From positions 1 through 36,964 of the forward strand of contig DGXN01000026.1 in NCBI GenBank assembly GCA_002396335.1: a stretch of 36,964 nt of DNA, written 5' to 3'. Below the pieces are notes generated by a model. The model worked only from the letters and a program-made list of their open reading frames with translations, was not told the origin of the DNA and did not search any database. Source of the stretch: Bacteroidales bacterium UBA4231. GTDB lineage: Bacteria > Bacteroidota > Bacteroidia > Bacteroidales > UBA932. The first letter of the stretch is position 1. The number at the start of each line of letters is the position of its first letter. This document shows, piece by piece, positions 1-7,091 of the stretch. A program made the translations under genes and the position numbers.

Positions 1-64
1 TGCAATAAGAATGTAAGAAGAAATCCGCAAGGTGGGATAGCCCTTACGTTGTGCATTTTTTAAG

Positions 65-97
65 AAAAACCCCGTCTGACGCACGTCAGATGGGGTT
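65..97 (-). terminator. Rho-independent terminator after the rplS-tRNA-Arg region
   Basis: A 12-bp stem with one G-T pair and a 3-nt spacer (left arm ccccgtctgacg, right arm cgtcagatgggg on the plus strand, sharing the central bases). Read on the minus strand it is followed by TTTTT, so it ends minus-strand transcription just past the tRNA 3' end. The plus-strand side has only three T residues, so it is mainly a minus-strand terminator. Confidence 0.8.
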
Positions 98-99
98 TC

Positions 100-176
100 T
101 GGTGACTCCAACAGGACTCAAACCTGTAACCTTTTGATCCGTAGTCAAATGCTCTATTCAATTGAGCTATGGAGCC
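100..176 (-). tRNA. tRNA-Arg (anticodon ACG)
   Basis: The minus strand folds into a 77-nt cloverleaf. It has a 7-bp acceptor stem (GGCTCCA with TGGAGTC, one G-T pair), a GCTC/GAGC D stem, anticodon stem TTTGA/TCAAA around loop CTACGGA, and a T stem ACAGG/CCTGT with loop TTTGAGT. The anticodon at loop positions 34-36 is ACG, which decodes CGN arginine codons; its A34 is normally deaminated to inosine in bacteria. The discriminator A and the CCA end are encoded. It lies 27 nt downstream of rplS on the same strand and just before a terminator, so it may be read through from rplS. Confidence 0.95.
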
Positions 177-203
177 GTTTGGAGCGCCTTTTAGGCGGCT
201 TCC

Positions 204-572
204 TTATTTTTCAGCAGCGTAGACCTTCTCTTTGATGCGGGCCTTCTTACCGGTGAGGTCACGGAGGTAGAAGATACGGGCGCGGCGAACCTTGCCATAC
301 TTGTTAACCTCGATGCTGTCAATGAACGGGGACTGATAGGGGAAAATTCTCTCTACACCCACGCCACTGGCGATTTTGCGGACGGTGAAAGTTTTGGTGA
401 AAGGGTCCATACCGCTGATCTGAATCACGACGCCGCGGAATTTCTGTAATCTTTCTTTATCACCTTCCTTGATTCTGTAGGTAACGGTGATTGTGTCACC
501 GGCCTTGAACTCCGGATAGGAGGCGACTTTCTCATTCTGGAAAGCCTGCTCTGCAATTTTAATCAAATCCAT
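204..572 (-). CDS. rplS: 50S ribosomal protein L19
   Basis: Component of the large ribosomal subunit at the 30S-50S interface. The 122-residue protein matches the family in length and sequence: an N-terminal [30 protein letters not shown] segment (split here as FKAGDTITV and KFRGVVI), then [13 protein letters not shown] and the basic tail [20 protein letters not shown]. An open frame extends upstream to a TTG at 617, but the ATG at 572 gives the normal L19 start ([11 protein letters not shown]). It is preceded by AAAGGA about ten bases upstream. The gene stands alone here, without rpsP, rimM or trmD beside it. A strong consensus promoter lies at 643-673. Confidence 0.97.
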   Translation of the reverse strand: MDLIKIAEQAFQNEKVASYPEFKAGDTITVTYRIKEGDKERLQKFRGVVIQISGMDPFTKTFTVRKIASGVGVERIFPYQSPFIDSIEVNKYGKVRRARIFYLRDLTGKKARIKEKVYAAEK

Positions 573-642
573 AATTTCTAATTCCTTTAAGCAACTTTGC
601 GGTTTGGCTCCTGACAAGAGGTTGCGTTTTGTTTTGGGATTG

Positions 643-673
643 CAAAGGTAGTAACTTTTTGCAATTTGCCAAA
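643..673 (-). promoter_or_regulatory. Bacteroidetes-type promoter of rplS
   Basis: On the minus strand a TTTG -33 element (673-670) and a TACCTTTG -7 element (650-643) are separated by exactly 19 bases. This matches the Bacteroidetes sigma-ABfr consensus TTTG-N19-TAnnTTTG. Transcription would start near 636, giving a leader of roughly 60 nt before the rplS ATG at 572. It also supports the ATG at 572 over the TTG at 617. Confidence 0.8.
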
Positions 674-690
674 ACTTTTTTACAAAAAAA

Positions 691-1890
691 TCAGAAAATA
701 TTCTTCACTTTGTCAAAAGTGGCCTTGTCTTCCCGGGTAAGGTCCGGGGTGAAGCTGGAACTCGTGCGCATCTGCTCCAGTGCTTCTTTCTCGCTGCGGG
801 AGAGTCTGTGCGGAACCCAGACCAGGAATTTCACATACAGGTCCCCTACTCCGCGGCCATAGCCCTGCACGCTGGGAAGGCCTTTTCCACGCAGTTTCAC
901 GACCGTACCGGACTGGGTGCCGGGCTCCACCTTCACTTTGTAGCTGCCGTCCAGGCAGGGGATGGAGACTTCACAGCCCAGCATGGCGTCCATGACGGAG
1001 ATGGTGCGGGTATAGAAGAGGTTGTTTCCGTCGCGCTGCAGCTGGGGATGCGCCACTTCATTGATCACGACCAGCAGGTCGCCGTTGACGCCGCCGTGAG
1101 GGGCGGCATGGCCTTCGCCGCTGATGGTGATCTGCATGCCGTTTTCCACGCCAGCGGGGATGCGGACCCGCACCATTTCCCGCCTGCGTTCCAAACCGGT
1201 ACCGTTGCACCGGCGGCAAGGGTTGGTGACAATCTTACCCTCCCCCTGGCACTGCGGGCAGGTGCCGATGGTATATCCCACGCCGAACAGGCTCCGGGTC
1301 TGCTGCCTTACGCGGCCCTGACCGCCACAGGTGGGGCAGGTCTTGATGTCGGATTCATTGCGGGCGCCTTTGCCGCCACAGTCCGGACAGGGACGGGCAC
1401 GTTCCAGCGAAATCTCTTTTTCGCAGCCGGAAGCAATCTCTTCCAGGGTAAGCTTGACGCTGGTACGGATGTCACGGCCGCGAAGGACCCGGTGCTCCTG
1501 TCCCGAGGAGGAACCGCCGAAACCACCAAAGCCAGAACCGCTGCCGAAGCCGCCGAAATCAAAGCCGAAACCGCCGCCGAAGATGTTGCGGAGGAAGTCG
1601 TTGATGTCCATGCCGCCGAAATCGAATCCGCCGGCACCGCCGCCCATCTGATCAGCGGCAAAGCCGAACTGGTCGTACTTGGCACGTTTGTCGGGGTCGC
1701 TCAGGACGGAGTACGCCTCGGCGGCCTCCTTGAAGTTTTCCTCCGCGGTTTTCTTTTCCGCGTCGGATCCGTTCACCCAGCGGTCCGGATGCCATTTGAG
1801 CGCCAACTTGCGGTAAGCGCTCTTGATCTCGTCGGCCGAGGCTTTCTTGTCTACGCCAAGGACCTCGTAGTAATCTCTCTTGTTTGCCAT
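691..1890 (-). CDS. dnaJ: Chaperone protein DnaJ (Hsp40, type I)
   Basis: Co-chaperone that delivers unfolded proteins to DnaK and stimulates its ATPase. All type I regions are present in the 399 residues: a J domain with HPD at residues 34-36, a long Gly/Phe-rich linker ([11 protein letters not shown] and further repeats), and a zinc-binding region with four CxxCxGxG repeats ([32 protein letters not shown]). The C-terminal substrate-binding domains follow. Length is slightly above the E. coli protein (376) because the Gly-rich linker is extended. The start lies 3 nt after the grpE stop, so the two are surely cotranscribed; dnaK is not in the window. Confidence 0.97.
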   Translation of the reverse strand: MANKRDYYEVLGVDKKASADEIKSAYRKLALKWHPDRWVNGSDAEKKTAEENFKEAAEAYSVLSDPDKRAKYDQFGFAADQMGGGAGGFDFGGMDINDFLRNIFGGGFGFDFGGFGSGSGFGGFGGSSSGQEHRVLRGRDIRTSVKLTLEEIASGCEKEISLERARPCPDCGGKGARNESDIKTCPTCGGQGRVRQQTRSLFGVGYTIGTCPQCQGEGKIVTNPCRRCNGTGLERRREMVRVRIPAGVENGMQITISGEGHAAPHGGVNGDLLVVINEVAHPQLQRDGNNLFYTRTISVMDAMLGCEVSIPCLDGSYKVKVEPGTQSGTVVKLRGKGLPSVQGYGRGVGDLYVKFLVWVPHRLSRSEKEALEQMRTSSSFTPDLTREDKATFDKVKNIF

Positions 1891-1893
1891 ACC

Positions 1894-2472
1894 TTATGCT
1901 CCTACAACAACTTTTGCGTACCGGAGCACCTTCCCGCCCAGGGTGTAACCGGTTTGTACGACATCGATCACCTTGCCCTTCAGCTCATCTGACGGGGCGG
2001 GGAAAGTGGTAACGGCTTCATGGAGTTCGGTGTCGAAGTCCTGGCCTTTGGCCTCGATCCTTTCCAGACCTTTTCCCTTGAGGTATGCGGTAAGTTTCCC
2101 GAAAATCATCTTCGTGCCTTCCTTGGCCGATTCACTGTCGGAACTTTTCTCCAGGTTGTCCAGGGCGATCTCACAGTCGTCCAGGATGGGGAGAAGACCT
2201 TTGATGGTGTCGGCCGATGCAGACCCGACGAGGGCCAGCTTTTCTTCTGCCGTACGGCGGCGGAAGGTGTCAAACTCTGCCATCAGGCGGAGATAGTCGG
2301 ACTTGGTGTCAGACGCGTTCTTCTGCGCTTCTTCCACTTTCTTGTCTGCTTCCGCAGCGGCCGACTTGGCTTCTTCCAATTCTTCCTTCAGGCCTTCCAG
2401 ACGTGCTTCCAGCGCCGCCAGTTTCTTACTGTCGATGATATTTTCAGTATCTTTTTTCTTCTTTTCTGACAT
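1894..2472 (-). CDS. grpE: Nucleotide exchange factor GrpE
   Basis: Exchanges ADP for ATP on DnaK. The 192-residue protein has the usual plan: a charged, low-complexity N-terminus (MSEKKKKDTENI), a long coiled coil (ALEARLEGLKEELEEAKSAA and onward), the GrpE core with YLRLMAEFDTFRRRTAEEK, and the C-terminal beta wing with GxDFDTELHEAVTTFPAP and VVQTGYTLGGKVLRYAKVVV. The open frame continues upstream to a TTG at 2520, but the ATG at 2472 gives the normal N-terminus. It is the first gene of a grpE-dnaJ pair, 90 nt after the stop of an unknown small gene; that gap holds a 9-9-9 inverted repeat. Confidence 0.96.
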   Translation of the reverse strand: MSEKKKKDTENIIDSKKLAALEARLEGLKEELEEAKSAAAEADKKVEEAQKNASDTKSDYLRLMAEFDTFRRRTAEEKLALVGSASADTIKGLLPILDDCEIALDNLEKSSDSESAKEGTKMIFGKLTAYLKGKGLERIEAKGQDFDTELHEAVTTFPAPSDELKGKVIDVVQTGYTLGGKVLRYAKVVVGA

Positions 2473-2526
2473 GATAGTACACTTGTATTCGCGCACTACC
2501 CCTATCAAAATGCCTGCCAAGGGAAG

Positions 2527-2553
2527 CCTGGACTGCCAATCTGTCAGTCCAGG
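2527..2553. repeat. 9-bp inverted repeat with 9-nt spacer upstream of grpE
   Basis: Perfect arms CCTGGACTG and CAGTCCAGG flank a 9-nt spacer, between the stop of the small gene at 2563 and the grpE ATG at 2472. The minus strand has no T-run after the stem, so it is not a canonical terminator. The 9-9-9 geometry is that of the HrcA operator CIRCE, but the arm sequence differs from the CIRCE half-site TTAGCACTC. It may be an operator or an RNA hairpin. Confidence 0.5.
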
Positions 2554-2562
2554 CCGGGAGAT

Positions 2563-2916
2563 TCAACAGAAAAGGGGCTTGTGATAGTAGGGAATGCCGT
2601 TTTCCTGAAACAGCGAAGAGGCCATGGACATGGGAAGATAGAAGCCTTCCTCCCCTTCCTGGACCCATAGGTCCATGGCGTAGAAAGGAGGGTTCTCGTC
2701 CTGGAACCAGATTCCCAGGACGCTGATGCAGGTCAGGCCGGGCAGACGGGCTTCCAGGTAGTTGAAAATCTGACAGAGGCCGGTTTTGTAGAAAGGCGGG
2801 AAAGGGACGGAGTCCGGACCGGAAGGGAATCCGTCGGCATGGAGGGTGTAACCGTTGCAGGTCAGGCGGATGCGGGCCTCGCGGAGGGAGAGGAAATTGG
2901 AGGTATTCTTACTCAT
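2563..2916 (-). CDS. Small protein of unknown function (117 aa)
   Basis: I do not recognise this family. It starts with ATG and encodes 117 residues with no signal peptide or clear membrane segment. The middle is rich in aromatic and proline residues (FPPFYKTGLCQIF, GIWFQDENPPFYAMDLW) and the protein ends in PLFC. Composition and the clean start on the same strand as grpE-dnaJ suggest a real gene rather than a chance frame. A 90-nt gap separates it from grpE, so it could share a transcript with the chaperone genes. No consensus promoter is evident before it. It lies back to back with glpA, sharing a 149-bp intergenic region. Confidence 0.65.
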   Translation of the reverse strand: MSKNTSNFLSLREARIRLTCNGYTLHADGFPSGPDSVPFPPFYKTGLCQIFNYLEARLPGLTCISVLGIWFQDENPPFYAMDLWVQEGEEGFYLPMSMASSLFQENGIPYYHKPLFC

Positions 2917-2964
2917 AGCGTTTCATTTTCCGGCAAGTTACAACGGAAGAATCTCAAATCCATT

Positions 2965-2985
2965 TTTTGGCAAGGCTTGCCAAAA
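2965..2985. promoter_or_regulatory. 21-bp perfect palindrome, candidate operator of the glp operon
   Basis: Half-sites TTTTGGCAAG and CTTGCCAAAA flank a single central G, in the 149-bp region between the small gene (minus) and glpA (plus). It lies about 56 bp upstream of the candidate glpA -7 element. No T-run follows on either strand in a position suited to termination, so a protein-binding site is more likely. The binding protein is unknown and no regulator gene is nearby. Confidence 0.45.
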
Positions 2986-3040
2986 TTTGGGAATCCGCGA
3001 AAAATGATTAAAGGGCCTCCCGTTTCACATATATTTTTTG

Positions 3041-3048
3041 TATTTTTG
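3041..3048 (+). promoter_or_regulatory. Candidate -7 element of the glpABCT promoter
   Basis: TATTTTTG fits the Bacteroidetes -7 pattern TAnnTTTG and lies 17 bp before the glpA ATG. That would leave a very short leader. No TTTG stands at the expected -33 distance, so this promoter may be weak or depend on an activator. Confidence 0.45.
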
Positions 3049-3065
3049 TATAAAATCTGAAGAGA

Positions 3066-4661
3066 ATGAACCCAAACGAGTTTGATGTTATCATCATAGG
3101 CGGAGGCATCACCGGAGCCGGCACCCAGCGCGACTGCGCCATGCGCGGCATCCGGACCCTGCTGATCGAGCGCTCGGACATCGCCACCGGAGCCACCGGC
3201 CGCAACCACGGCCTTCTGCACAGCGGTGCCCGCTACGCCGTAAACGACCCCGAATCGGCCCGGGAGTGCATCGAGGAGAATATGATCCTGCGGCAGATCG
3301 CCTCCCACTGCATCGACGAGACGGACGGCCTGTTCATCACCCTGCCGGAAGATGACCTGGGCTACCAGCAAACCTTCGTCGACGCCTGCCGCCAGGCCGG
3401 CATCAATGCCGAAATCATCGACCCCGACCTGGCCCGCCGGCTGGAGCCTTCGGTGAATCCGGACCTGATCGGCGCCGTGAGAGTCCCCGACGGAAGCGTC
3501 GATCCTTTCCGCCTGTGCGCAGCCAATATGCTGGACGCCAAGATCCACGGCGGACAGGTGCGCCTGCACACGGAGGTGACCGGCTTCATCCGGGAAGGAG
3601 ACACCATCCGGGGCGTCCACACCCGCAATCGGCTCACCGGAGAACAGGCAGACTACTATGCCCCCGTCGTCGTGAACGCAGGCGGCATCTGGGGCCACCA
3701 TATCGCAGAGCTCGCCGGCGTGAACGTGGGCATGTACCCCGCCAAGGGCGCCCTGCTGATCTTTGCCCACCGCGTGAACAACATGGTCATCAACCGCTGC
3801 CGCAAGCCTTCCAACGCCGACATCCTGGTCCCCGGCGACACCGTCTGCGTCATCGGCACCACATCCACCCGCATTCCTTTCGAGGAGTGCGACAATGTGG
3901 CCGTCACGCCCGACGAGGTCACGCTCCTCATTACCGAGGGCGCCAAACTCTCCCCCGCCCTGGAAAGCACCCGCATCCTCAGGGCCTACGCCGGTGTCCG
4001 TCCGCTCGTGAGCGCCGACGACGATCCCACGGGCCGAAACATCTCCCGCGGCATCGTCTGCCTGGACCACGAATCCCGCGACGGCCTGAAGGGCCTCATC
4101 ACCATCACCGGCGGCAAACTGATGACCTACCGCCTGATGGCCGAAATCGCCACCGACGCCGTGTGCCGTAAACTGGGCATCGACAAGCGCTGTGAAACGG
4201 CCGTCACTCCCCTCCCCGGCTCCGAAGAGAAATCCTACGAAGCCGTCGCCCAGAAAATCTGGGAATCGCCCTCCACCGCCCAGAAAGCGGCCGCAGCCCG
4301 CATGGGAACACGTGCCTCCCGCATCCGCACCAGCGACCGTCACGACGAAGCCCTCATCTGCGAATGCGAGGAAGTCTCCGTGGGCGAAATCAACGCCGCC
4401 ATCGACCGGCTGGAAGTGACTTCCCTGACAGACCTCCGGCGCCGCACGCGCGTGGGCATGGGCACCTGCCAGGGCGGATTCTGCACCTGCCGGGCGGCCG
4501 CCCTCCTCGCCAAAGCGCACGGCTCCGTGGAAAAAGAACGGGCCGACATCGCCGCCTTCCTCCAGGAACGCTGGAAGGGCAACTTCCCCATCGGCTGGGG
4601 CGACACGCTCCGGGAAGCGGAATATACGCAGTGGGTCTATAAACACGTACTGGGACTATGA
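3066..4661 (+). CDS. glpA: Anaerobic glycerol-3-phosphate dehydrogenase, catalytic FAD subunit A
   Basis: Oxidises sn-glycerol-3-phosphate to dihydroxyacetone phosphate on the cytoplasmic face of the inner membrane and passes electrons via GlpB and GlpC to menaquinone. The 531 residues (E. coli GlpA 542) begin with an FAD-binding Rossmann motif (VIIIGGGITGAG, residues 8-19). The DAO-type fold follows, with GRNHGLLHSGARY and the family segment TGGKLMTYRLMAEIA. A C-terminal BFD-like [2Fe-2S] domain has cysteines 432, 434, 468 and 473 (CECEE and CQGGFC). The BFD tail separates GlpA from the aerobic GlpD. It overlaps glpB by ATGA, which implies translational coupling in glpABCT. Confidence 0.95.
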   Translation: MNPNEFDVIIIGGGITGAGTQRDCAMRGIRTLLIERSDIATGATGRNHGLLHSGARYAVNDPESARECIEENMILRQIASHCIDETDGLFITLPEDDLGYQQTFVDACRQAGINAEIIDPDLARRLEPSVNPDLIGAVRVPDGSVDPFRLCAANMLDAKIHGGQVRLHTEVTGFIREGDTIRGVHTRNRLTGEQADYYAPVVVNAGGIWGHHIAELAGVNVGMYPAKGALLIFAHRVNNMVINRCRKPSNADILVPGDTVCVIGTTSTRIPFEECDNVAVTPDEVTLLITEGAKLSPALESTRILRAYAGVRPLVSADDDPTGRNISRGIVCLDHESRDGLKGLITITGGKLMTYRLMAEIATDAVCRKLGIDKRCETAVTPLPGSEEKSYEAVAQKIWESPSTAQKAAAARMGTRASRIRTSDRHDEALICECEEVSVGEINAAIDRLEVTSLTDLRRRTRVGMGTCQGGFCTCRAAALLAKAHGSVEKERADIAAFLQERWKGNFPIGWGDTLREAEYTQWVYKHVLGL

Positions 4662-5827
4662 AATTCGACACTGTCATCATAGGCGGCGGACTCGCCGGCC
4701 TTACCGCCGGACTCAGCCTGCAGAAGGCCGGGCAGAACACCGCCATCATATCTACCGGCCAGAGTGCCCTGCACTTTTTCTCGGGCACTTTCGAGTCCAT
4801 CGAAGAACCGCCGCAGCAGATGCAGCGCCTCTTTGAAGAGGCCGGCATCCGCCTGCACTACGAGCGCGGCGTCCGGCTGATGCCGCTGGGCACCTTCCGG
4901 GAGTCGGCCCTCTCGTTGGAAGACATCGACATCTTCCCCACGCCGAAGATCGGCCGCAAGGCGCTGATCATCAATTTCATGGGTTATCACGACTTCTTTT
5001 CCTCGTTCCTGGCCGAAGGGCTCCAGAAACAAGGTCTTGAATGCCGCGTCCGCTTTATCAACCTGCCGGAGCTGGAAAAGTTGCAGCTGAGCCCCAGCGA
5101 AATGCGCTCAGTCCAGATTGCCCGGGCCATGGACCGCGTCTGGGAAAAGGTGGTGCAGGAAATCCGGATGCTCCTCAAAGACGAGGACGTGGTGGTGCTG
5201 CCGCAGGTTTTCGGCCTTCAGGACACTTCTGTTCCGGGCCGCATCCGTCAGGGCGTTCCTGCCCGCGTCGTGTTCGCCGGCACCCTGCCGCCGTCCGTCC
5301 CGGGCATCCGCACGCAGATGCTGCTGAAAAAGCGCTATCAACTGCTGGGCGGCTCCATCCTCATGGGAGACGAGGCCGTGAAAGCACACATCTACGAAAA
5401 CCGCATCCACAGCATCGTGACCCGTAACCTGGACAGCCACTATCTGGAAGCCTCCCACTTCATCCTCGCTACCGGCGGATACTTCTCCAAAGGCCTCGTA
5501 TCCAATCCGTTCCAGATTTACGAGCCCGTCTTCGGCCTGGATGTAGAATACGCGGAGGACCGGAACACCTGGTACAACCCCGCCTTCGCGGAGGACCAGC
5601 CCTACATGGGCTACGGCGTCAAGACCGACGGGAAACTCCACGCCGTCAAAGACGGGCAGCCCATTGACAATCTGTTTGTCGTCGGCTCCATCCTGGGCAA
5701 AACACAACCGCAGTTCGGCTCCGCCGCCGGACTCGCCGTCCGCAGTGCCCTCGCCGCCGTGGATGAGATTCTTCGTTGCACTCAGAATGACGGCGAAGAA
5801 TCCGCAAGCAACCCCCTGTCATTCTGA
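4658..5827 (+). CDS. glpB: Anaerobic glycerol-3-phosphate dehydrogenase subunit B
   Basis: FMN/FAD-binding subunit linking GlpA to the membrane subunit GlpC. The 389 residues (E. coli about 419) open with a dinucleotide-binding motif (VIIGGGLAGLTAGLSL) and contain the family segments QVFGLQD, HFILATGGYFSKGLVS and VVGSILGKTQPQFGSAAGLAV. The last residues, from about ILRCTQNDG to NPLSF, do not look like GlpB. They are translated from a dispersed repeat at 5767-5842, and the TGA stop is the one inside the repeat sequence CATTCTGAG. The native protein probably ended near AAVDEI before the repeat arrived. Start overlaps glpA by 4 nt; glpC starts 36 nt after the stop. Confidence 0.93.
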   Translation: MKFDTVIIGGGLAGLTAGLSLQKAGQNTAIISTGQSALHFFSGTFESIEEPPQQMQRLFEEAGIRLHYERGVRLMPLGTFRESALSLEDIDIFPTPKIGRKALIINFMGYHDFFSSFLAEGLQKQGLECRVRFINLPELEKLQLSPSEMRSVQIARAMDRVWEKVVQEIRMLLKDEDVVVLPQVFGLQDTSVPGRIRQGVPARVVFAGTLPPSVPGIRTQMLLKKRYQLLGGSILMGDEAVKAHIYENRIHSIVTRNLDSHYLEASHFILATGGYFSKGLVSNPFQIYEPVFGLDVEYAEDRNTWYNPAFAEDQPYMGYGVKTDGKLHAVKDGQPIDNLFVVGSILGKTQPQFGSAAGLAVRSALAAVDEILRCTQNDGEESASNPLSF

Positions 5828-5842
5828 GCAAAGCGAAGAATC
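5767..5842. repeat. Inverted pair of a dispersed 25-bp repeat at the glpB 3' end
   Basis: Two 25-nt units lie in opposite orientation: 5767-5791 (plus) and 5818-5842 (minus). Both fit GATTCTTC-N7-TCAGAATGAC with 7 variable bases in the middle. A third copy is at 29320-29344. In one reading frame this sequence yields the peptide CHSERSEES, which I know as a recurrent spurious peptide in Bacteroidetes and other draft genomes. The first unit encodes the last residues of GlpB and the second supplies its TGA stop. Confidence 0.85.
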
Positions 5843-5865
5843 TATAGCGATGAATCTATAGCGAT
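5838..5865 (+). repeat. 14-bp tandem duplication at the end of the repeat, covering the glpC start
   Basis: GAATCTATAGCGAT occurs twice head to tail (5838-5851, 5852-5865). The glpC ATG (5864-5866) begins in the second copy. The equivalent ATG of the first copy is out of frame and reads into TAG after two codons. A similar tandem duplication occurs at the other repeat locus (29297-29330). Confidence 0.85.
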
Positions 5866-7075
5866 GAAACTTCAAGAATATACTTCCAGCAAAGGCAACT
5901 TTGAAGAGTGCATGAAGTGCACCGTCTGCACGGCTTACTGCCCGGTGCTGCAGGTGAATCCGCTGTATCCCGGTCCCAAGCAGGCCGGCCCTGACGGCGA
6001 ACGCCTCCGCCTCAAAGACCCGTACTTCTTCAACAAGGCACTCAAATACTGCATGAACTGCAAGCGCTGCGAGGTAGCCTGCCCTTCCGGCGTCCATGTG
6101 GCCGACCTCATCCAGGCCGCCCGCATCAAATACGACACCACCCCGCCCAAACTCAGGGACCAGATTCTGGCCTCGACCGATTTCATGGGCTCATTGGCCC
6201 GGCCTTTCGCTCCCATCGTGAACGGCGTCACCGGCCTGGGCATCACCAAAACCGTCCTGGACGCCACGCTCAAGATCGACAGGCACCGCACCTTCCCCAA
6301 ATACAGCGGGCGCAGCTTCGAAGGCTGGCTCAAACGCCACCGCAAAGAACAGGCGGCCTTCCCCGAACAGGTGGCCTATTTCCACGGCTGCTATGTGAAC
6401 TACAACTACCCGCAGCTGGGGAAAGACCTTGTCAAAGTGATGAATGCCCTGGGCATCGGCGTACAGCTGCTGGACAAGGAAAAGTGCTGCGGCATCGCCA
6501 TGATCACCAACGGGATGTCCCAAAGCGCCCGGAAGCACGCAGAGCACAATGTCGGCGTGCTCAAAAAAGCGGTGGACCAGGGCTTGAAAGTCGTGACCAC
6601 CTCGTCTACCTGCACCTTCACCATGCGGGACGAGTATCCCAGCCTCCTGGACGTGGACAACAGCGCCGTGAAGGATTCCCTCCTGATGGCCACCCGCCTG
6701 ATCTACGAAAAACTGGAAAAAGGCGCCACCCTGAAATTCCGGGCCGACTATCACAAGAAAATCGCCTATCACACCCCCTGCCACATGGAAAAGATGGGCT
6801 GGGGCATCTTCTCCGAAAAGCTGCTGAAGATGATTCCGGGCGTGGAATTCGTGATGCTGGATTCGGCCTGCTGCGGCATCGCCGGCACGTACGGATTCAA
6901 AAAAGAGAACTACGAGGCCTCGCAGGCCATTGGCGCCGCGCTGTTCTCGCAGATTGAGAGCGTGAATCCCGACATCGTCGCCTGCGACTGTGAAACCTGC
7001 AAATGGCAGATCGAGATGTCCACCGGCTACCCGGTCCAGAATCCCATTTCCATCCTCGCCGACGCACTTGAATGA
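5864..7075 (+). CDS. glpC: Anaerobic glycerol-3-phosphate dehydrogenase, iron-sulfur membrane subunit C
   Basis: Membrane-associated subunit that passes electrons from GlpAB to menaquinone. The 403 residues (E. coli 396) carry two [4Fe-4S] motifs of the form CxxCxxCxxxCP: Cys16-19-22-26 and Cys63-66-69-73. Two CCG-type cysteine-rich domains follow, seen as YFHGCYVNYNYPQ with EKCCGIAMITNG, and YHTPCHMEKMG with SACCGIAGTYGFK. The start ATGAAACTTCAAG lies inside a tandem duplication, so its leader was reshaped by the repeat; no strong Shine-Dalgarno sequence is visible. It is followed 16 nt later by glpT. Confidence 0.94.
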   Translation: MKLQEYTSSKGNFEECMKCTVCTAYCPVLQVNPLYPGPKQAGPDGERLRLKDPYFFNKALKYCMNCKRCEVACPSGVHVADLIQAARIKYDTTPPKLRDQILASTDFMGSLARPFAPIVNGVTGLGITKTVLDATLKIDRHRTFPKYSGRSFEGWLKRHRKEQAAFPEQVAYFHGCYVNYNYPQLGKDLVKVMNALGIGVQLLDKEKCCGIAMITNGMSQSARKHAEHNVGVLKKAVDQGLKVVTTSSTCTFTMRDEYPSLLDVDNSAVKDSLLMATRLIYEKLEKGATLKFRADYHKKIAYHTPCHMEKMGWGIFSEKLLKMIPGVEFVMLDSACCGIAGTYGFKKENYEASQAIGAALFSQIESVNPDIVACDCETCKWQIEMSTGYPVQNPISILADALE

Positions 7076-7091
7076 CACTAAACAAAAGCAT

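Noticed and set aside
1..63. Open frame on the plus strand reaching TAA at 61-63, and an ATG frame on the minus strand from 56 to the window edge
   Set aside because: Only about 20 codons are visible, with no recognisable motif, and the minus-strand ATG begins right after a terminator without a promoter. Either could be a real partial gene, but it cannot be supported.
2527..2553. CIRCE operator
   Set aside because: Only the 9-9-9 spacing agrees. The arms do not resemble TTAGCACTC, so I list it as an inverted repeat of unknown role.
2913..4646. 577-codon minus-strand open frame opposite glpA
   Set aside because: It is a mirror of glpA caused by GC-rich third codon positions. The translation is rich in Gly, Ala, Val, His and Asp with no family motif, while glpA is certain.
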